64,000 bases of DNA. Origin: Clostridia bacterium (GTDB taxonomy: Bacteria; Bacillota; Clostridia; Oscillospirales; Acutalibacteraceae). The notes beneath the pieces are model-generated. The model worked only from the letters and a program-made list of their open reading frames with translations. It was not told the origin of the DNA and searched no databases. Where the stretch lies: NCBI GenBank assembly GCA_017465825.1, contig JAFTVI010000035.1:62001-126000 (forward strand). Reading direction: 5' to 3'. Made by a program: the position numbers and the translations under genes. Shown here in pieces: positions 32,177 through 40,848 of the stretch (position 1 is its first letter; the number at the start of each line of letters is the position of its first letter).

Positions 32177-33976
32177 ATGATTCGTTCCCAGGTTCTGATA
32201 TGCGGCGGTACAGGCTGTACATCATCCGGCAGCCAGGCACTTATCGAAGAATTTGAAGCCCGTATTGCTGAAAACGGACTTTCAGAGGAAGTTAAGGTTG
32301 TAAGAACAGGCTGTTTCGGTCTTTGTGCATTAGGTCCCGTTGTTATCGTATATCCCGACGGTACATTCTACTCAAGAGTTGAAAAAGACGACGTTAAAGA
32401 AATCGTAAGCGAACACCTTCTCAAGGGTCGTCAGGTTGAGCGTCTTGTTTACTCTGATATTGCTGAGGATGTAAAGGATGAGATCGCTCACGCATCTCTT
32501 AACGACACAACATTCTATAAATCACAGAAGCGTGTTGCTCTTCGTAACTGCGGTGTTATCAACCCCGAAAGCATTGAAGAGTACATTGCTATGGACGGTT
32601 ATGCAGCTCTCGGTAAGGCTGTAACAGAGATGACACCTGAAGAGGTTATCCAGACAGTTAAGGATTCAGGTCTTCGCGGCAGAGGCGGCGGCGGATTCCC
32701 CACAGGACTTAAGTGGAGCTTTACAGCAGCACAGCCCAAGGGTCAGAAGTACGTTGTATGTAATGCTGACGAAGGTGACCCCGGTGCATTTATGGACCGT
32801 TCCGTTCTTGAAGGCGACCCCCACTGTCTTGTTGAAGCTATGGCTATCTGCGGATACGCAACAGGCGCATCAGAGGGTTACGTATACGTTCGTGCTGAGT
32901 ATCCTATCGCTGTTGCACGTCTTCAGAAGGCTATCGACGATGCAAGAGAGTACGGTCTTCTCGGTAAAAATATCTTCGGTTCAGGCTTTGATTTTGACCT
33001 GTTCATCCGTCTTGGCGCAGGCGCATTCGTTTGCGGTGAGGAAACAGCTCTTATGACTTCAATCGAAGGTAACCGTGGTGAGCCCCGTCCCAGACCTCCC
33101 TATCCGGCAGTAAAGGGTCTTTTCGGCAAGCCTACAACAGAAAACAACGTTGAAACATTTGCAAACATTCCCCAGATCATTCTCAACGGTGCTGAGTTCT
33201 TTAATACAATGGGTACAGAGAAGTCAAAGGGTACAAAGGTATTCGCTCTCGGCGGTAAAATCAACAACACAGGTCTTGTTGAGGTTCCTATGGGTACAAC
33301 TCTGCGTGAGATCGTTGAGGTTATCGGCGGCGGCATTCCCAACGGCAAAAAGTTCAAGGCAGCACAGACAGGCGGCCCCTCCGGCGGTTGTATCCCTGCA
33401 TCTATGCTTGATATCGAAATCGACTACGACAACCTTGTTGCACAGGGTGCAATGATGGGTTCAGGCGGTCTTATCGTTATGGATGAGGACGACTGTATGG
33501 TTGATATCGCTAAGTTCTTCCTTGAGTTCACAGTTGACGAGTCCTGCGGTAAGTGTACTCCCTGCCGTATCGGTACAAAGAGACTTTACGAAATCCTCGA
33601 AAAGATTACAAACGGCAACGGTACTCTTGAGGACCTTGACGAAATGGAAAAGCTTTGTAACTATATTAAGGAAAATTCACTTTGCGGTCTCGGTCAGACA
33701 GCTCCCAACCCCGTTCTTTCAACATATCAGCGCTTCAAGGACGAGTATATTGCTCACGTTGTTGACAAGAGATGTCCTGCAGGTGTATGTAAGAATCTTC
33801 TTACAATCACAATCGTTGAAGATAAGTGTAAGGGTTGTACAGCTTGCTCCAGAGTTTGTCCCGTTGGCGCAATCTCCGGTTCTGTTAAGAATCCTCACGT
33901 TATTGATCCGGCAAAATGTATTAAGTGCGGCGCTTGTATTGAAAAATGTAAGTTCGGCGCAATCATCAAGAAATAA
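32177..33976 (+). CDS. hndC: NuoF-like flavoprotein subunit of the hydrogenase (HndC/HydB)
   Basis: A 599-residue subunit that binds FMN and NAD(P)H. Start at ATG after TTGGAGG. Domains in order: thioredoxin-like [2Fe-2S] (1-100, CGGTGCTSSG, TGCFGLCALG); NuoF core with GRGGGGFPTGLKW and NADEGDPGAF; SLBB part; ESCGKCTPCRIG for a [4Fe-4S] cluster; C-terminal two-cluster ferredoxin (CKGCTACSRVCP, CIKCGACIEKC). In relatives this is the site of flavin- or iron-based electron bifurcation between NADH and ferredoxin. Codon choice is strongly biased, as for a highly expressed gene. Confidence 0.95.
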   Translation: MIRSQVLICGGTGCTSSGSQALIEEFEARIAENGLSEEVKVVRTGCFGLCALGPVVIVYPDGTFYSRVEKDDVKEIVSEHLLKGRQVERLVYSDIAEDVKDEIAHASLNDTTFYKSQKRVALRNCGVINPESIEEYIAMDGYAALGKAVTEMTPEEVIQTVKDSGLRGRGGGGFPTGLKWSFTAAQPKGQKYVVCNADEGDPGAFMDRSVLEGDPHCLVEAMAICGYATGASEGYVYVRAEYPIAVARLQKAIDDAREYGLLGKNIFGSGFDFDLFIRLGAGAFVCGEETALMTSIEGNRGEPRPRPPYPAVKGLFGKPTTENNVETFANIPQIILNGAEFFNTMGTEKSKGTKVFALGGKINNTGLVEVPMGTTLREIVEVIGGGIPNGKKFKAAQTGGPSGGCIPASMLDIEIDYDNLVAQGAMMGSGGLIVMDEDDCMVDIAKFFLEFTVDESCGKCTPCRIGTKRLYEILEKITNGNGTLEDLDEMEKLCNYIKENSLCGLGQTAPNPVLSTYQRFKDEYIAHVVDKRCPAGVCKNLLTITIVEDKCKGCTACSRVCPVGAISGSVKNPHVIDPAKCIKCGACIEKCKFGAIIKK

Positions 33977-33991
33977 GGAGGAACGGATAAA

Positions 33992-35737
33992 ATGGCTGAT
34001 GTTAATATTAAAATCAACGGTAAAGACTATACCGTTCCCGCAGGCAGCACAATTCTTGAGGCTGCCCGCATAGCAGGAATCAACATTCCTACTCTCTGCT
34101 ACCTCAAGGAAATCAACGCAATCGGTGCTTGCCGTATCTGTGTTGTTGAGGTTAAGGGCGCAAGAAGCCTTGTTGCAGCTTGCGTATTCCCCGTAAACGA
34201 GGGTATGGAAATTTATACAAATTCTCCTAAAGTTATCGAGGCAAGAAAAACCACCCTCAAGCTTATCCTTTCCGACCACAAGAAAGAGTGTCTTTCCTGT
34301 GTAAGAAGCGGTAACTGTGAGCTTCAGCAGCTTTGCTCCGACTACGGCATTGAAGATACAAAGGCATTTGCAGGTATCACCAATGAGTATTCAATCGATG
34401 CATCCGCAACACATATGACAAGAGATAACGAAAAGTGTATCCTTTGCCGCCGTTGCGTAGCAGTTTGCGAAAAGAATCAGGGCGTTGCTGTTATCGGCGC
34501 TAACGACAGAGGCTTTGACACCAATATTGGTTGTGCATTCAACTACGGACTTGGCGATGTTGCCTGCATCTCCTGCGGTCAGTGTATCACAGCTTGTCCC
34601 ACAGGCGCTCTTGCAGAAAGAGATGACACACAGAAGGTATTTGACGCTATCAACGACCCCGAGAAGGTTGTTCTTGTACAGACAGCTCCTGCAGTAAGAG
34701 TCGGTCTCGGCGAAGAATTCGGTATGCCCATCGGCACAATCGTTACAGGCAAGATGGTTTCCGCTATCCGTGCTCTCGGCGTTGACAAGGTATTCGATAC
34801 AAACTTTGCTGCTGACCTTACAATTATGGAAGAGGCAACAGAGTTCCTCGGCAGATATACAAAGAAAGAGAATCTTCCTCTTATCACATCCTGTTCACCC
34901 GGATGGATCAAGTATTGCGAACATTATCATCCCGATATGATTCCCAACCTTTCATCCTGTAAGTCACCTCAGGGTATGTTCGGTTCTGTTGCAAAGACAT
35001 ACTATGCACAGAAGGCAGGCATTGACCCCAAAAACATCTTCGTTGTCAGCGTAATGCCCTGTACAGCTAAGAAGTTTGAGGCTGAAAGAATGGATCACAC
35101 AGCAGTTGAAGGTCTTGCTGATATTGATGCAGTTATCACAGTCCGTGAGCTTGCAAGAATGATCAAGAAGGCAGGCATTATGTTCAATATGCTTCCCGAC
35201 GGCGAATTTGACGCTCCATTCGGTCTCGGTTCAGGTGCAGGTACAATCTTCGGCGCAACAGGCGGTGTTATGGAAGCTGCTCTTCGTACAGCATACGAAG
35301 TTCTTACAGGTGAAGAGCTTGAAAAGCTTGAGTTCTCCGATGTAAGAGGTACACAGGGCATTAAGGAAGCATCCTACACAATCGCAGGTAATGAAATCAA
35401 GGTTGCTGTTGTTTCCGGTACTGCAAACGCAGGCAAGCTTCTTGATATGATCAAGGCTGGCGAGAAGTCATACGACTTTATCGAGGTTATGGCTTGTCCC
35501 GGTGGCTGTGTAAACGGCGGCGGTCAGCCCGTTCAGCCCGCATCCGTAATCAACAATTACGATGTTAAGGCTCTTCGTGCAGCAGGGCTTTATGCGGACG
35601 ATAAGAATCTTCCCGTAAGAAAATCTCACGAGAATCCCGATGTTAAGGCTGTTTATGATGAGTTCTTCGGCGAGCCCAACAGCCATAAGGCTCACGAAAT
35701 TCTTCACACAGGCTACACAGCAAGAAAGCAGTATTAA
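33992..35737 (+). CDS. hydA: [FeFe]-hydrogenase catalytic subunit (HydA/HndD)
   Basis: A 581-residue enzyme that reduces protons to hydrogen (or the reverse). An N-terminal [2Fe-2S] domain (1-78), a His-Cys [4Fe-4S] motif (HKKECLSCVRSGNCELQQLC) and a two-cluster ferredoxin region lead to the H-cluster domain. The three loops are TSCSPGW (299-305), MPCTAKKFE (355-363) and MACPGGCVNGGG (Cys502, Cys506). The second cysteine of the usual TSCCP is Ser302. The C-terminal tail HTGYTARKQY matches the small-subunit segment. With HndA-C it forms an NAD(P)-linked, probably bifurcating enzyme; group A, trimeric or tetrameric type. Confidence 0.96.
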   Translation: MADVNIKINGKDYTVPAGSTILEAARIAGINIPTLCYLKEINAIGACRICVVEVKGARSLVAACVFPVNEGMEIYTNSPKVIEARKTTLKLILSDHKKECLSCVRSGNCELQQLCSDYGIEDTKAFAGITNEYSIDASATHMTRDNEKCILCRRCVAVCEKNQGVAVIGANDRGFDTNIGCAFNYGLGDVACISCGQCITACPTGALAERDDTQKVFDAINDPEKVVLVQTAPAVRVGLGEEFGMPIGTIVTGKMVSAIRALGVDKVFDTNFAADLTIMEEATEFLGRYTKKENLPLITSCSPGWIKYCEHYHPDMIPNLSSCKSPQGMFGSVAKTYYAQKAGIDPKNIFVVSVMPCTAKKFEAERMDHTAVEGLADIDAVITVRELARMIKKAGIMFNMLPDGEFDAPFGLGSGAGTIFGATGGVMEAALRTAYEVLTGEELEKLEFSDVRGTQGIKEASYTIAGNEIKVAVVSGTANAGKLLDMIKAGEKSYDFIEVMACPGGCVNGGGQPVQPASVINNYDVKALRAAGLYADDKNLPVRKSHENPDVKAVYDEFFGEPNSHKAHEILHTGYTARKQY

Positions 35738-35756
35738 TTTAATACACTAATAAAGA

Positions 35757-35792
35757 ATCGGACTGCCGTAAGGCAGTCCGGTTATTGTTTGA
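35757..35792 (+). terminator. Terminator of the hydrogenase operon
   Basis: CGGACTGCC and GGCAGTCCG form a perfect 9-bp stem with a GTAA tetraloop, followed by GTTATTGTTT. Confidence 0.8.
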
Positions 35793-35811
35793 TATTCTCT
35801 GCTTAATATGG

Positions 35812-35840
35812 TTGATTTTTCTGAAAAAATAATATATAAT
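35812..35840 (+). promoter_or_regulatory. Promoter of the asparagine-synthetase-like gene
   Basis: TTGATT, 17-base spacer, TATAAT, 68 bases before the start codon. Confidence 0.75.
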
Positions 35841-35908
35841 CAAATATACTGAAAAATTCTGTGAAAATCATATATCGATATTTGCATTTTAGAAAAGAGA
35901 GTTGCTTT

Positions 35909-38884
35909 ATGAATTATTTGATTGAAGAATATGCAGGATATCTGACCGTTTCAATCCAAAGCGAAAACAAAAATTCTGCTTATGCTTATTCCTGTTCCCG
36001 GAATGGGGCTGTGATATCATCAAGTGAGTATTCCCCTGAATTGAATATGAATATTCCGCTTCCCGAGGCAGGAACTTATGTAATCACATTGCACGAACGC
36101 ACAGAAAACGGCGAAATCAAGGATACTAACGCAGGTGCATTTTATCAGTTCGATACGGTTGATGTGTGCCTTGTGGGCGATATTGAATTAAAGCGTGAAA
36201 TTGCAAATGCAAAATGTACCGAGGCTTCTTACACACAGAATACCGTTTTTCTTGCCGATATATGCAATGCCTGCAAAACAAAGGAAACAGGAATTTTCAA
36301 AAGCATATTGAACGGTTATGTACTGATTTCATTGTGCAAAGCTGCAGACAGAAATGTTCATTTTCCTGAATGGCTTAAGAAATTGTATTATGAATTTGCG
36401 GCGCAGCTGCATTCCGAAACCTTACAGTCATATAAAAGTGCGGCGTTGAAGCAATTCAGGGAAGCTCTTGCAGAAGTGCTCGATGATTTACCGTCTCTTA
36501 AAGCAATTTGTTTCCTTATGCCCTCACAAAAAGGAAGTTCGGAAGCAGACCGTATTCTTTGCTGGTTTTATGAGGAAGTCTATGCTTGCCTTAAAAAGAA
36601 TCCGAATGTCAGTGTGAAGCTTGTTAACTCAGATAAGCCTGCAAGTCTGAAAAAGGCTGTGGACTCTGCTGTTCATAAATTTTCAAGAAATGAATATGAG
36701 CATAAAATTCCGGAATTCCGTGTTAACGTAAAAATTAAAGACAATACTCTCACCGCTGTAATTGATGTTGCTCACAACGACAAATACCGTTATTTCTTTT
36801 ATATAAATAACGGTGACAAGATTGTTGAAAGATCCGGTTGGCTAACTGAGAATAAAATATCTTTTGATTTGACCGAATCAGGAATTTATAATGTAACAGG
36901 TTATGTTATGTGTGGCACCGCTAAACAGTACAGATATTCGATGCCTGTTGAATATTTTGCAGAAAAAGAACTGAATGAATTCGACGAATTTTTGTCAAAT
37001 CCCAAAGAAAAGAATCTGCTTGTGAATAAGTTGGAGTATTCTCCGTCTGCAGAACCGTATTATGATTTCCTTGTGTATTCATCAGCTGATTGCAAATGCG
37101 ATAAATTACAGCAATTCGGAAATAAGTATTCTCTTGATTCTGTTCTTCTGTATTCCGGTGAAAAACAACATATAACCATGGTCACCAATGCACAGCAAAA
37201 AACAATAGACGGTCACAAGGTGTTTTTTAACGGTGAAATAGAACTGAATGAAAAATTGTATACAGAGCTCAGCGGAAATGAACATCTTGATGATCTGTAT
37301 TCTGCATATGGCTCTTTCTGGATGGTGGATTGTTCTGATAAATGTATCCGTCTTTCCCGTGATTTTTTCAGCAGCAGAAAAATTTTCTGCTATAAAAACG
37401 GTGAAGCATATTTGTTCTCAAACAGATATCATCTTCTGTTGCTTTGTGCAAAGCAGTTGAATTTACCTCTTACACTTAATCTTGATAACATCAAAGCAAA
37501 GCTGTCGAGTATGTCACTTGCAATTCTGGAGCAGAATTTCAGCCGAATGACGGACATAAAAGAAATTCAGCAGGTAACCTTTGATGAAGATTATGTGTTT
37601 GACGGAGAATGGTATACTGAATACAACAAAATGCACGATTGCTTTTGCCCTGATTCAGTTTATCATCTTGAAGAATATTTGTCATTGACACAGCAGGCAT
37701 CAGAGGAGATATATGCAAACGCCAAGGCTGTGACGGATGACAAAGATGTTCGCTGTCACCTGGTTGATGTAACAGGCGGTCTTGACAGCCGTATGGTTTA
37801 TTCTTCAATGACTAAATTGCCCGCATTAGAAAGAGAGCGTATTCGTGTATCTACGCTTGATGTTGCCGTAACAAATGACCTTGCGTATTCAATAAAACTG
37901 AGCAATATTTATAATATGCGTTATTCCGATATGCCATTTGAAACATTGGAGTATTCATGGGAAAAAGCAAACAATGTATCACGTAGCTTTTTTATAGGTA
38001 TTGAACATAATATAACCTATACTAACAGAAAGCGAATCAGCTACAAGGATCGAATTAATCACGGTCAGTACGGTGAGTTTTACAGAAATTATCTTGCACA
38101 CGCATATTATAATTCATATATGGATGAGTTGGAGTATGATGCTCCTGCATATGCGTACAACGTATTGGCAAAATATTCAAGATTTGCAATTGTTGATTAT
38201 GATAAGGCGTATTCATCATTACACGCACTTTTTGAAAATGAAATGTGTAATGTTGCGCCTGATTCCGCAAGCAGAAAATTCTCTGTCGTTTATATGTACC
38301 GTCATATGCTTCATTTCTTTGATGAGTATTGTCGTTATTTTGGTTTTGATAAATGGAGCTCTCTTGCATCTGCATCTGCCTTGAAAGCATACAATTTATC
38401 TGCAGATGTATTCAGAAGCTATAAGCTGATGTTTGACCTGCTCTATAAACTGAATCCCATTATGCTCACTTTACCTTTTGCCAACACAGCATATAATCAG
38501 GAGCTTAACAGAATACGTGACACGTTGGATATTTCCGATAACTGCTTTGACGGTGTTCGTATTGACCCTGTTGCAGATAAGAGCAAGTGGTTGGAGGCTG
38601 AGAAAAAGCGTAGCGAGCTGATAACGACTGAAGTTACTCCCGAGCGCCAGGAGGAGATCAACAAGTACGGCAAGACAGCTATTACGGTTTTTGAAGATAA
38701 GGCTTTTGAATATTATCTTTGTGATGTATTCAACCGTTTGCCCGAGCTTAAGGATGCATTGGGTGTTGCCGTATATCAGGCGTATAAGAAAATGTACCTT
38801 CCTGCATCTAACAGGAAAGCATTGCATCAGCTGTATATGAAGTTCTCTTCAATAGCCGATATACTTGACATTATTGAATCATAA
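35909..38884 (+). CDS. Large asparagine-synthetase-like protein with Ig-like modules
   Basis: A 991-residue protein starting at ATG after AAAAGAGAG. Two Tyr-rich Ig-like modules lie near residues 10-65 and 290-350. A degenerate glutaminase-like segment (about 390-600, with the end AYLFSNRYHLLLL) is followed by an adenylating domain with the PP-loop VTGGLDSRMVYSS near 625-640. Such TGGxDSR proteins occur in surface-polysaccharide loci and may amidate or ligate a sugar or peptide. The N-terminal catalytic Cys of true asparagine synthetases is absent, so free ammonia or another amine is the likely donor. No signal peptide. It stands alone with its own promoter and terminator. Confidence 0.72.
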   Translation: MNYLIEEYAGYLTVSIQSENKNSAYAYSCSRNGAVISSSEYSPELNMNIPLPEAGTYVITLHERTENGEIKDTNAGAFYQFDTVDVCLVGDIELKREIANAKCTEASYTQNTVFLADICNACKTKETGIFKSILNGYVLISLCKAADRNVHFPEWLKKLYYEFAAQLHSETLQSYKSAALKQFREALAEVLDDLPSLKAICFLMPSQKGSSEADRILCWFYEEVYACLKKNPNVSVKLVNSDKPASLKKAVDSAVHKFSRNEYEHKIPEFRVNVKIKDNTLTAVIDVAHNDKYRYFFYINNGDKIVERSGWLTENKISFDLTESGIYNVTGYVMCGTAKQYRYSMPVEYFAEKELNEFDEFLSNPKEKNLLVNKLEYSPSAEPYYDFLVYSSADCKCDKLQQFGNKYSLDSVLLYSGEKQHITMVTNAQQKTIDGHKVFFNGEIELNEKLYTELSGNEHLDDLYSAYGSFWMVDCSDKCIRLSRDFFSSRKIFCYKNGEAYLFSNRYHLLLLCAKQLNLPLTLNLDNIKAKLSSMSLAILEQNFSRMTDIKEIQQVTFDEDYVFDGEWYTEYNKMHDCFCPDSVYHLEEYLSLTQQASEEIYANAKAVTDDKDVRCHLVDVTGGLDSRMVYSSMTKLPALERERIRVSTLDVAVTNDLAYSIKLSNIYNMRYSDMPFETLEYSWEKANNVSRSFFIGIEHNITYTNRKRISYKDRINHGQYGEFYRNYLAHAYYNSYMDELEYDAPAYAYNVLAKYSRFAIVDYDKAYSSLHALFENEMCNVAPDSASRKFSVVYMYRHMLHFFDEYCRYFGFDKWSSLASASALKAYNLSADVFRSYKLMFDLLYKLNPIMLTLPFANTAYNQELNRIRDTLDISDNCFDGVRIDPVADKSKWLEAEKKRSELITTEVTPERQEEINKYGKTAITVFEDKAFEYYLCDVFNRLPELKDALGVAVYQAYKKMYLPASNRKALHQLYMKFSSIADILDIIES

Positions 38885-38890
38885 AAATTC

Positions 38891-38931
38891 AGGGCTGTAA
38901 AAAACTTTCGTTTTTTACAGCCCTCTTTTTT
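38891..38931 (+). terminator. Terminator after the asparagine-synthetase-like gene
   Basis: AGGGCTGTAAAAAAC pairs with GTTTTTTACAGCCCT and is followed by CTTTTTT. Confidence 0.92.
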
Positions 38932-38963
38932 ACTTTATAGGAAACTGCGTTACCTATAAAGTA
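38931..38963 (-). terminator. Hairpin at the converging gene end
   Basis: TACTTTATAGG and CCTATAAAGTA pair perfectly over 11 bp; T runs on both strands flank it, so it can stop transcripts from the minus-strand DUF6291 gene and back up the plus-strand terminator. Confidence 0.65.
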
Positions 38964-38975
38964 AAAAAATTATAT

Positions 38976-39056
38976 GTCCCTCCGAACGCCCGCTACGCGT
39001 GCTCGGAGATGGACTAACCGAAAACGGTCGCCGCGATACGGCGAAAGCCGTTTTCT
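38976..39056. repeat. GC-rich double hairpin element
   Basis: Two adjacent structured parts in an otherwise AT-rich gap: GTCC-CTCCGA / TCGGAG-GGAC (38976-39014) and GAAAACGG-TCGCCG / CGGCGA-CCGTTTTC (39020-39055). It covers the 3' flank of the DUF6291 gene. It looks like a REP-type or mobile-element remnant. Confidence 0.6.
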
Positions 39057-39067
39057 TGTCATATTGA

Positions 39068-39346
39068 CTATGTCTGTTGACGCTCTTCCTCGGCTTTTTG
39101 CCAGCGGATGTGAGCTCTTTGTTTGTTCAGTGAGCAGATTTTTTCATATTGGATTCTGTCGCTGTCGAGCTTGTTTTTGATTACGGAAAATGCCATAACA
39201 GTTGAAGAATCAAGGTTTTTCGGCATTTTTTGTTCTCGTTCATAAATGAATATTGCTCTTAGCAGTCTGCCGAGCTCTTCATCCGTTAACAGCTTGAGCC
39301 ACTCCCAATAGTCCTGATAAAGCGTAAATGAATTTTTCTGTTTCAA
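39068..39346 (-). CDS. Small DUF6291-like protein
   Basis: A 92-residue protein with a TTG start seven bases after a strong AAGGGGGA site. The opening FTLYQDYWEWLKLLTDEELGR and the end DRIQYEKICSLNKQRAHIRW match the DUF6291 pattern, known from phage and mobile-element proteins where it often heads a replication-like protein. Here it stands alone. Its promoter carries a LexA-like operator, so it is likely induced by DNA damage. Function unknown; the family name is from memory. Confidence 0.7.
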   Translation of the reverse strand: MKQKNSFTLYQDYWEWLKLLTDEELGRLLRAIFIYEREQKMPKNLDSSTVMAFSVIKNKLDSDRIQYEKICSLNKQRAHIRWQKAEEERQQT

Positions 39347-39400
39347 GCTGATTCCCCCTTGAGTAACTTTTTATAGTGCATTATTTATTCTGTATAAACA

Positions 39401-39429
39401 ATTATAGAACAAATGTTCTGTTTTGTCAA
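39401..39429 (-). promoter_or_regulatory. Consensus promoter with LexA-like box, driving the DUF6291 gene
   Basis: Minus strand TTGACA (39429-39424), 17-base spacer, TATAAT (39406-39401): both boxes are perfect consensus. The spacer contains AGAACATTTGTTCT (39419-39406), a palindrome fitting the Gram-positive SOS box core GAAC-N4-GTTC. Confidence 0.75.
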
Positions 39430-39449
39430 GTCCATTTTTAATATTTCTC

Positions 39450-39478
39450 TTTACAAAAATTATTAAGAATGTTATTAT
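39450..39478 (+). promoter_or_regulatory. Promoter of the second carbohydrate locus
   Basis: TTTACA, 17-base spacer, TATTAT, 30 bases before the transporter start codon. Confidence 0.7.
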
Positions 39479-39507
39479 ATAATTATCAAAAACAGGAGGA
39501 TTTTATT

Positions 39508-40848
39508 ATGAGTAAATCCGGTCTTTCAAAAAGAACTTGGTTCAACATCGTGCTTTTCGGCTTTATCGGTCAGCTTGCGTGGAATGTTGAGAATATGTAC
39601 TTTAACACTTTTCTTTACAACAGCGTAGGCGGTACGACTGATGACGTTAACACAATGGTTGCCGCAAGTGCAATTTCTGCTGTGCTCACTACTTTTATTA
39701 TGGGTGCATTGAGCGACAAAATCGGCAAACGCAAGATTTTTGTTTCTGTCGGCTATGTTCTCTGGGGTATTACGGTTATGTCCTTTGCATTCATATCCCG
39801 TGAAAATATGGCTTCAATCTTCAATATCACAGATACTCAGAAGGTTGTTGCCGCTACAGTCAGCGCAGTAATTATAATGGACTGCGTTATGACCTTTATG
39901 GGCTCAACAGGTAACGACGCGGCGTTCAATGCGTGGATTACGGACATTACCAACGATACAAACAGAGGCACGGTTGAGGGCGTAAATGCCGTTCTTCCCA
40001 TTCTTGCAATGCTGTTTGTAACAGTAGGCTTTGGTATGGGCGTATCGCTTGTGGGATATTCTGCTTGCTTTATTGCTCTTGGCGCAATGGTTATTGTGTG
40101 CGGAATTATAGGCTTTTTCACTATCAATGACCCCAAAACAGCGCAAAAGGAAAAATCAAATTACTTTGCAGATCTGATTTACGGATTCAGACCTTCCGTT
40201 GTAAAGGCTAATTCTAAGCTTTACACGGCTCTTGCCGCTGTATGCCTTTACTCCTGTGCATTTCAGGTAGTTATGCCTTATCTGTTTATCTATCTTCAGC
40301 ATTATCTCGGTTTTGACTTCAATAACCTTAACATAACTCCTGCTCTTATCGTTGGTGCAGTTATTGTGCTTGCAGTTCTTATAGGCGGCGCAATAATGCT
40401 TGGTAAAATGATTGACAAAAAGGGTAAGGATGCATTTGTTATCCCTGCTGTTGTGCTGTTTACTGTGGGACTCGTGGCGGTTTACTTTATGAAAACACTC
40501 GGCACGTTTGCTATCGGTGCGATTGTGTTCGTCGTCGGCTACGGATTGCTCGGTATTATCCTCAGCGCTACCGTAAGGGACCACACTCCCGAGGACAAAA
40601 CTGGACTTTTCCAGGGTGTAAGAATGATTTTCGCAGTTCTTATTCCTATGGTTGCAGGACCTTCTCTCGGCTCCTGGACAATCAATAAATTTGCATCTTC
40701 TCACGAGCTCGGTACATATATCAACGATTACGGCGAGGTTGTCAATGTACCCGTGCCCGAGATTTTCCTTGCGGCGGCTATCGTTGCGGTGTTCATCTTT
40801 ATTCCCGTTATCGTGCTCAAGAAGAAAGGCTTTAAAAAGACAAAATGA
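39508..40848 (+). CDS. MFS sugar transporter
   Basis: A 446-residue permease with about twelve membrane helices, starting at ATG after CAGGAGG. The loop MGALSDKIGKRKIFVSVGY is the conserved MFS cytoplasmic loop, close in style to GPH or LacY-like symporters. It leads a set with a DUF4091 protein, a phosphoesterase and two unrecognised proteins, and so probably imports an oligosaccharide processed by them. The next gene starts within its stop codon. Confidence 0.85.
   Translation: MSKSGLSKRTWFNIVLFGFIGQLAWNVENMYFNTFLYNSVGGTTDDVNTMVAASAISAVLTTFIMGALSDKIGKRKIFVSVGYVLWGITVMSFAFISRENMASIFNITDTQKVVAATVSAVIIMDCVMTFMGSTGNDAAFNAWITDITNDTNRGTVEGVNAVLPILAMLFVTVGFGMGVSLVGYSACFIALGAMVIVCGIIGFFTINDPKTAQKEKSNYFADLIYGFRPSVVKANSKLYTALAAVCLYSCAFQVVMPYLFIYLQHYLGFDFNNLNITPALIVGAVIVLAVLIGGAIMLGKMIDKKGKDAFVIPAVVLFTVGLVAVYFMKTLGTFAIGAIVFVVGYGLLGIILSATVRDHTPEDKTGLFQGVRMIFAVLIPMVAGPSLGSWTINKFASSHELGTYINDYGEVVNVPVPEIFLAAAIVAVFIFIPVIVLKKKGFKKTK

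Noticed and set aside
33483..34279. Frames of 180-200 codons in other frames across the hndC/hydA junction
   Set aside because: They are by-products of strong codon bias in the hydrogenase genes; the real frames carry all family motifs.
38976..39056. Integron attC-like site
   Set aside because: The arms lack the RYYYAAC/GTTRRRY core pairs and no integrase or cassette array is present.
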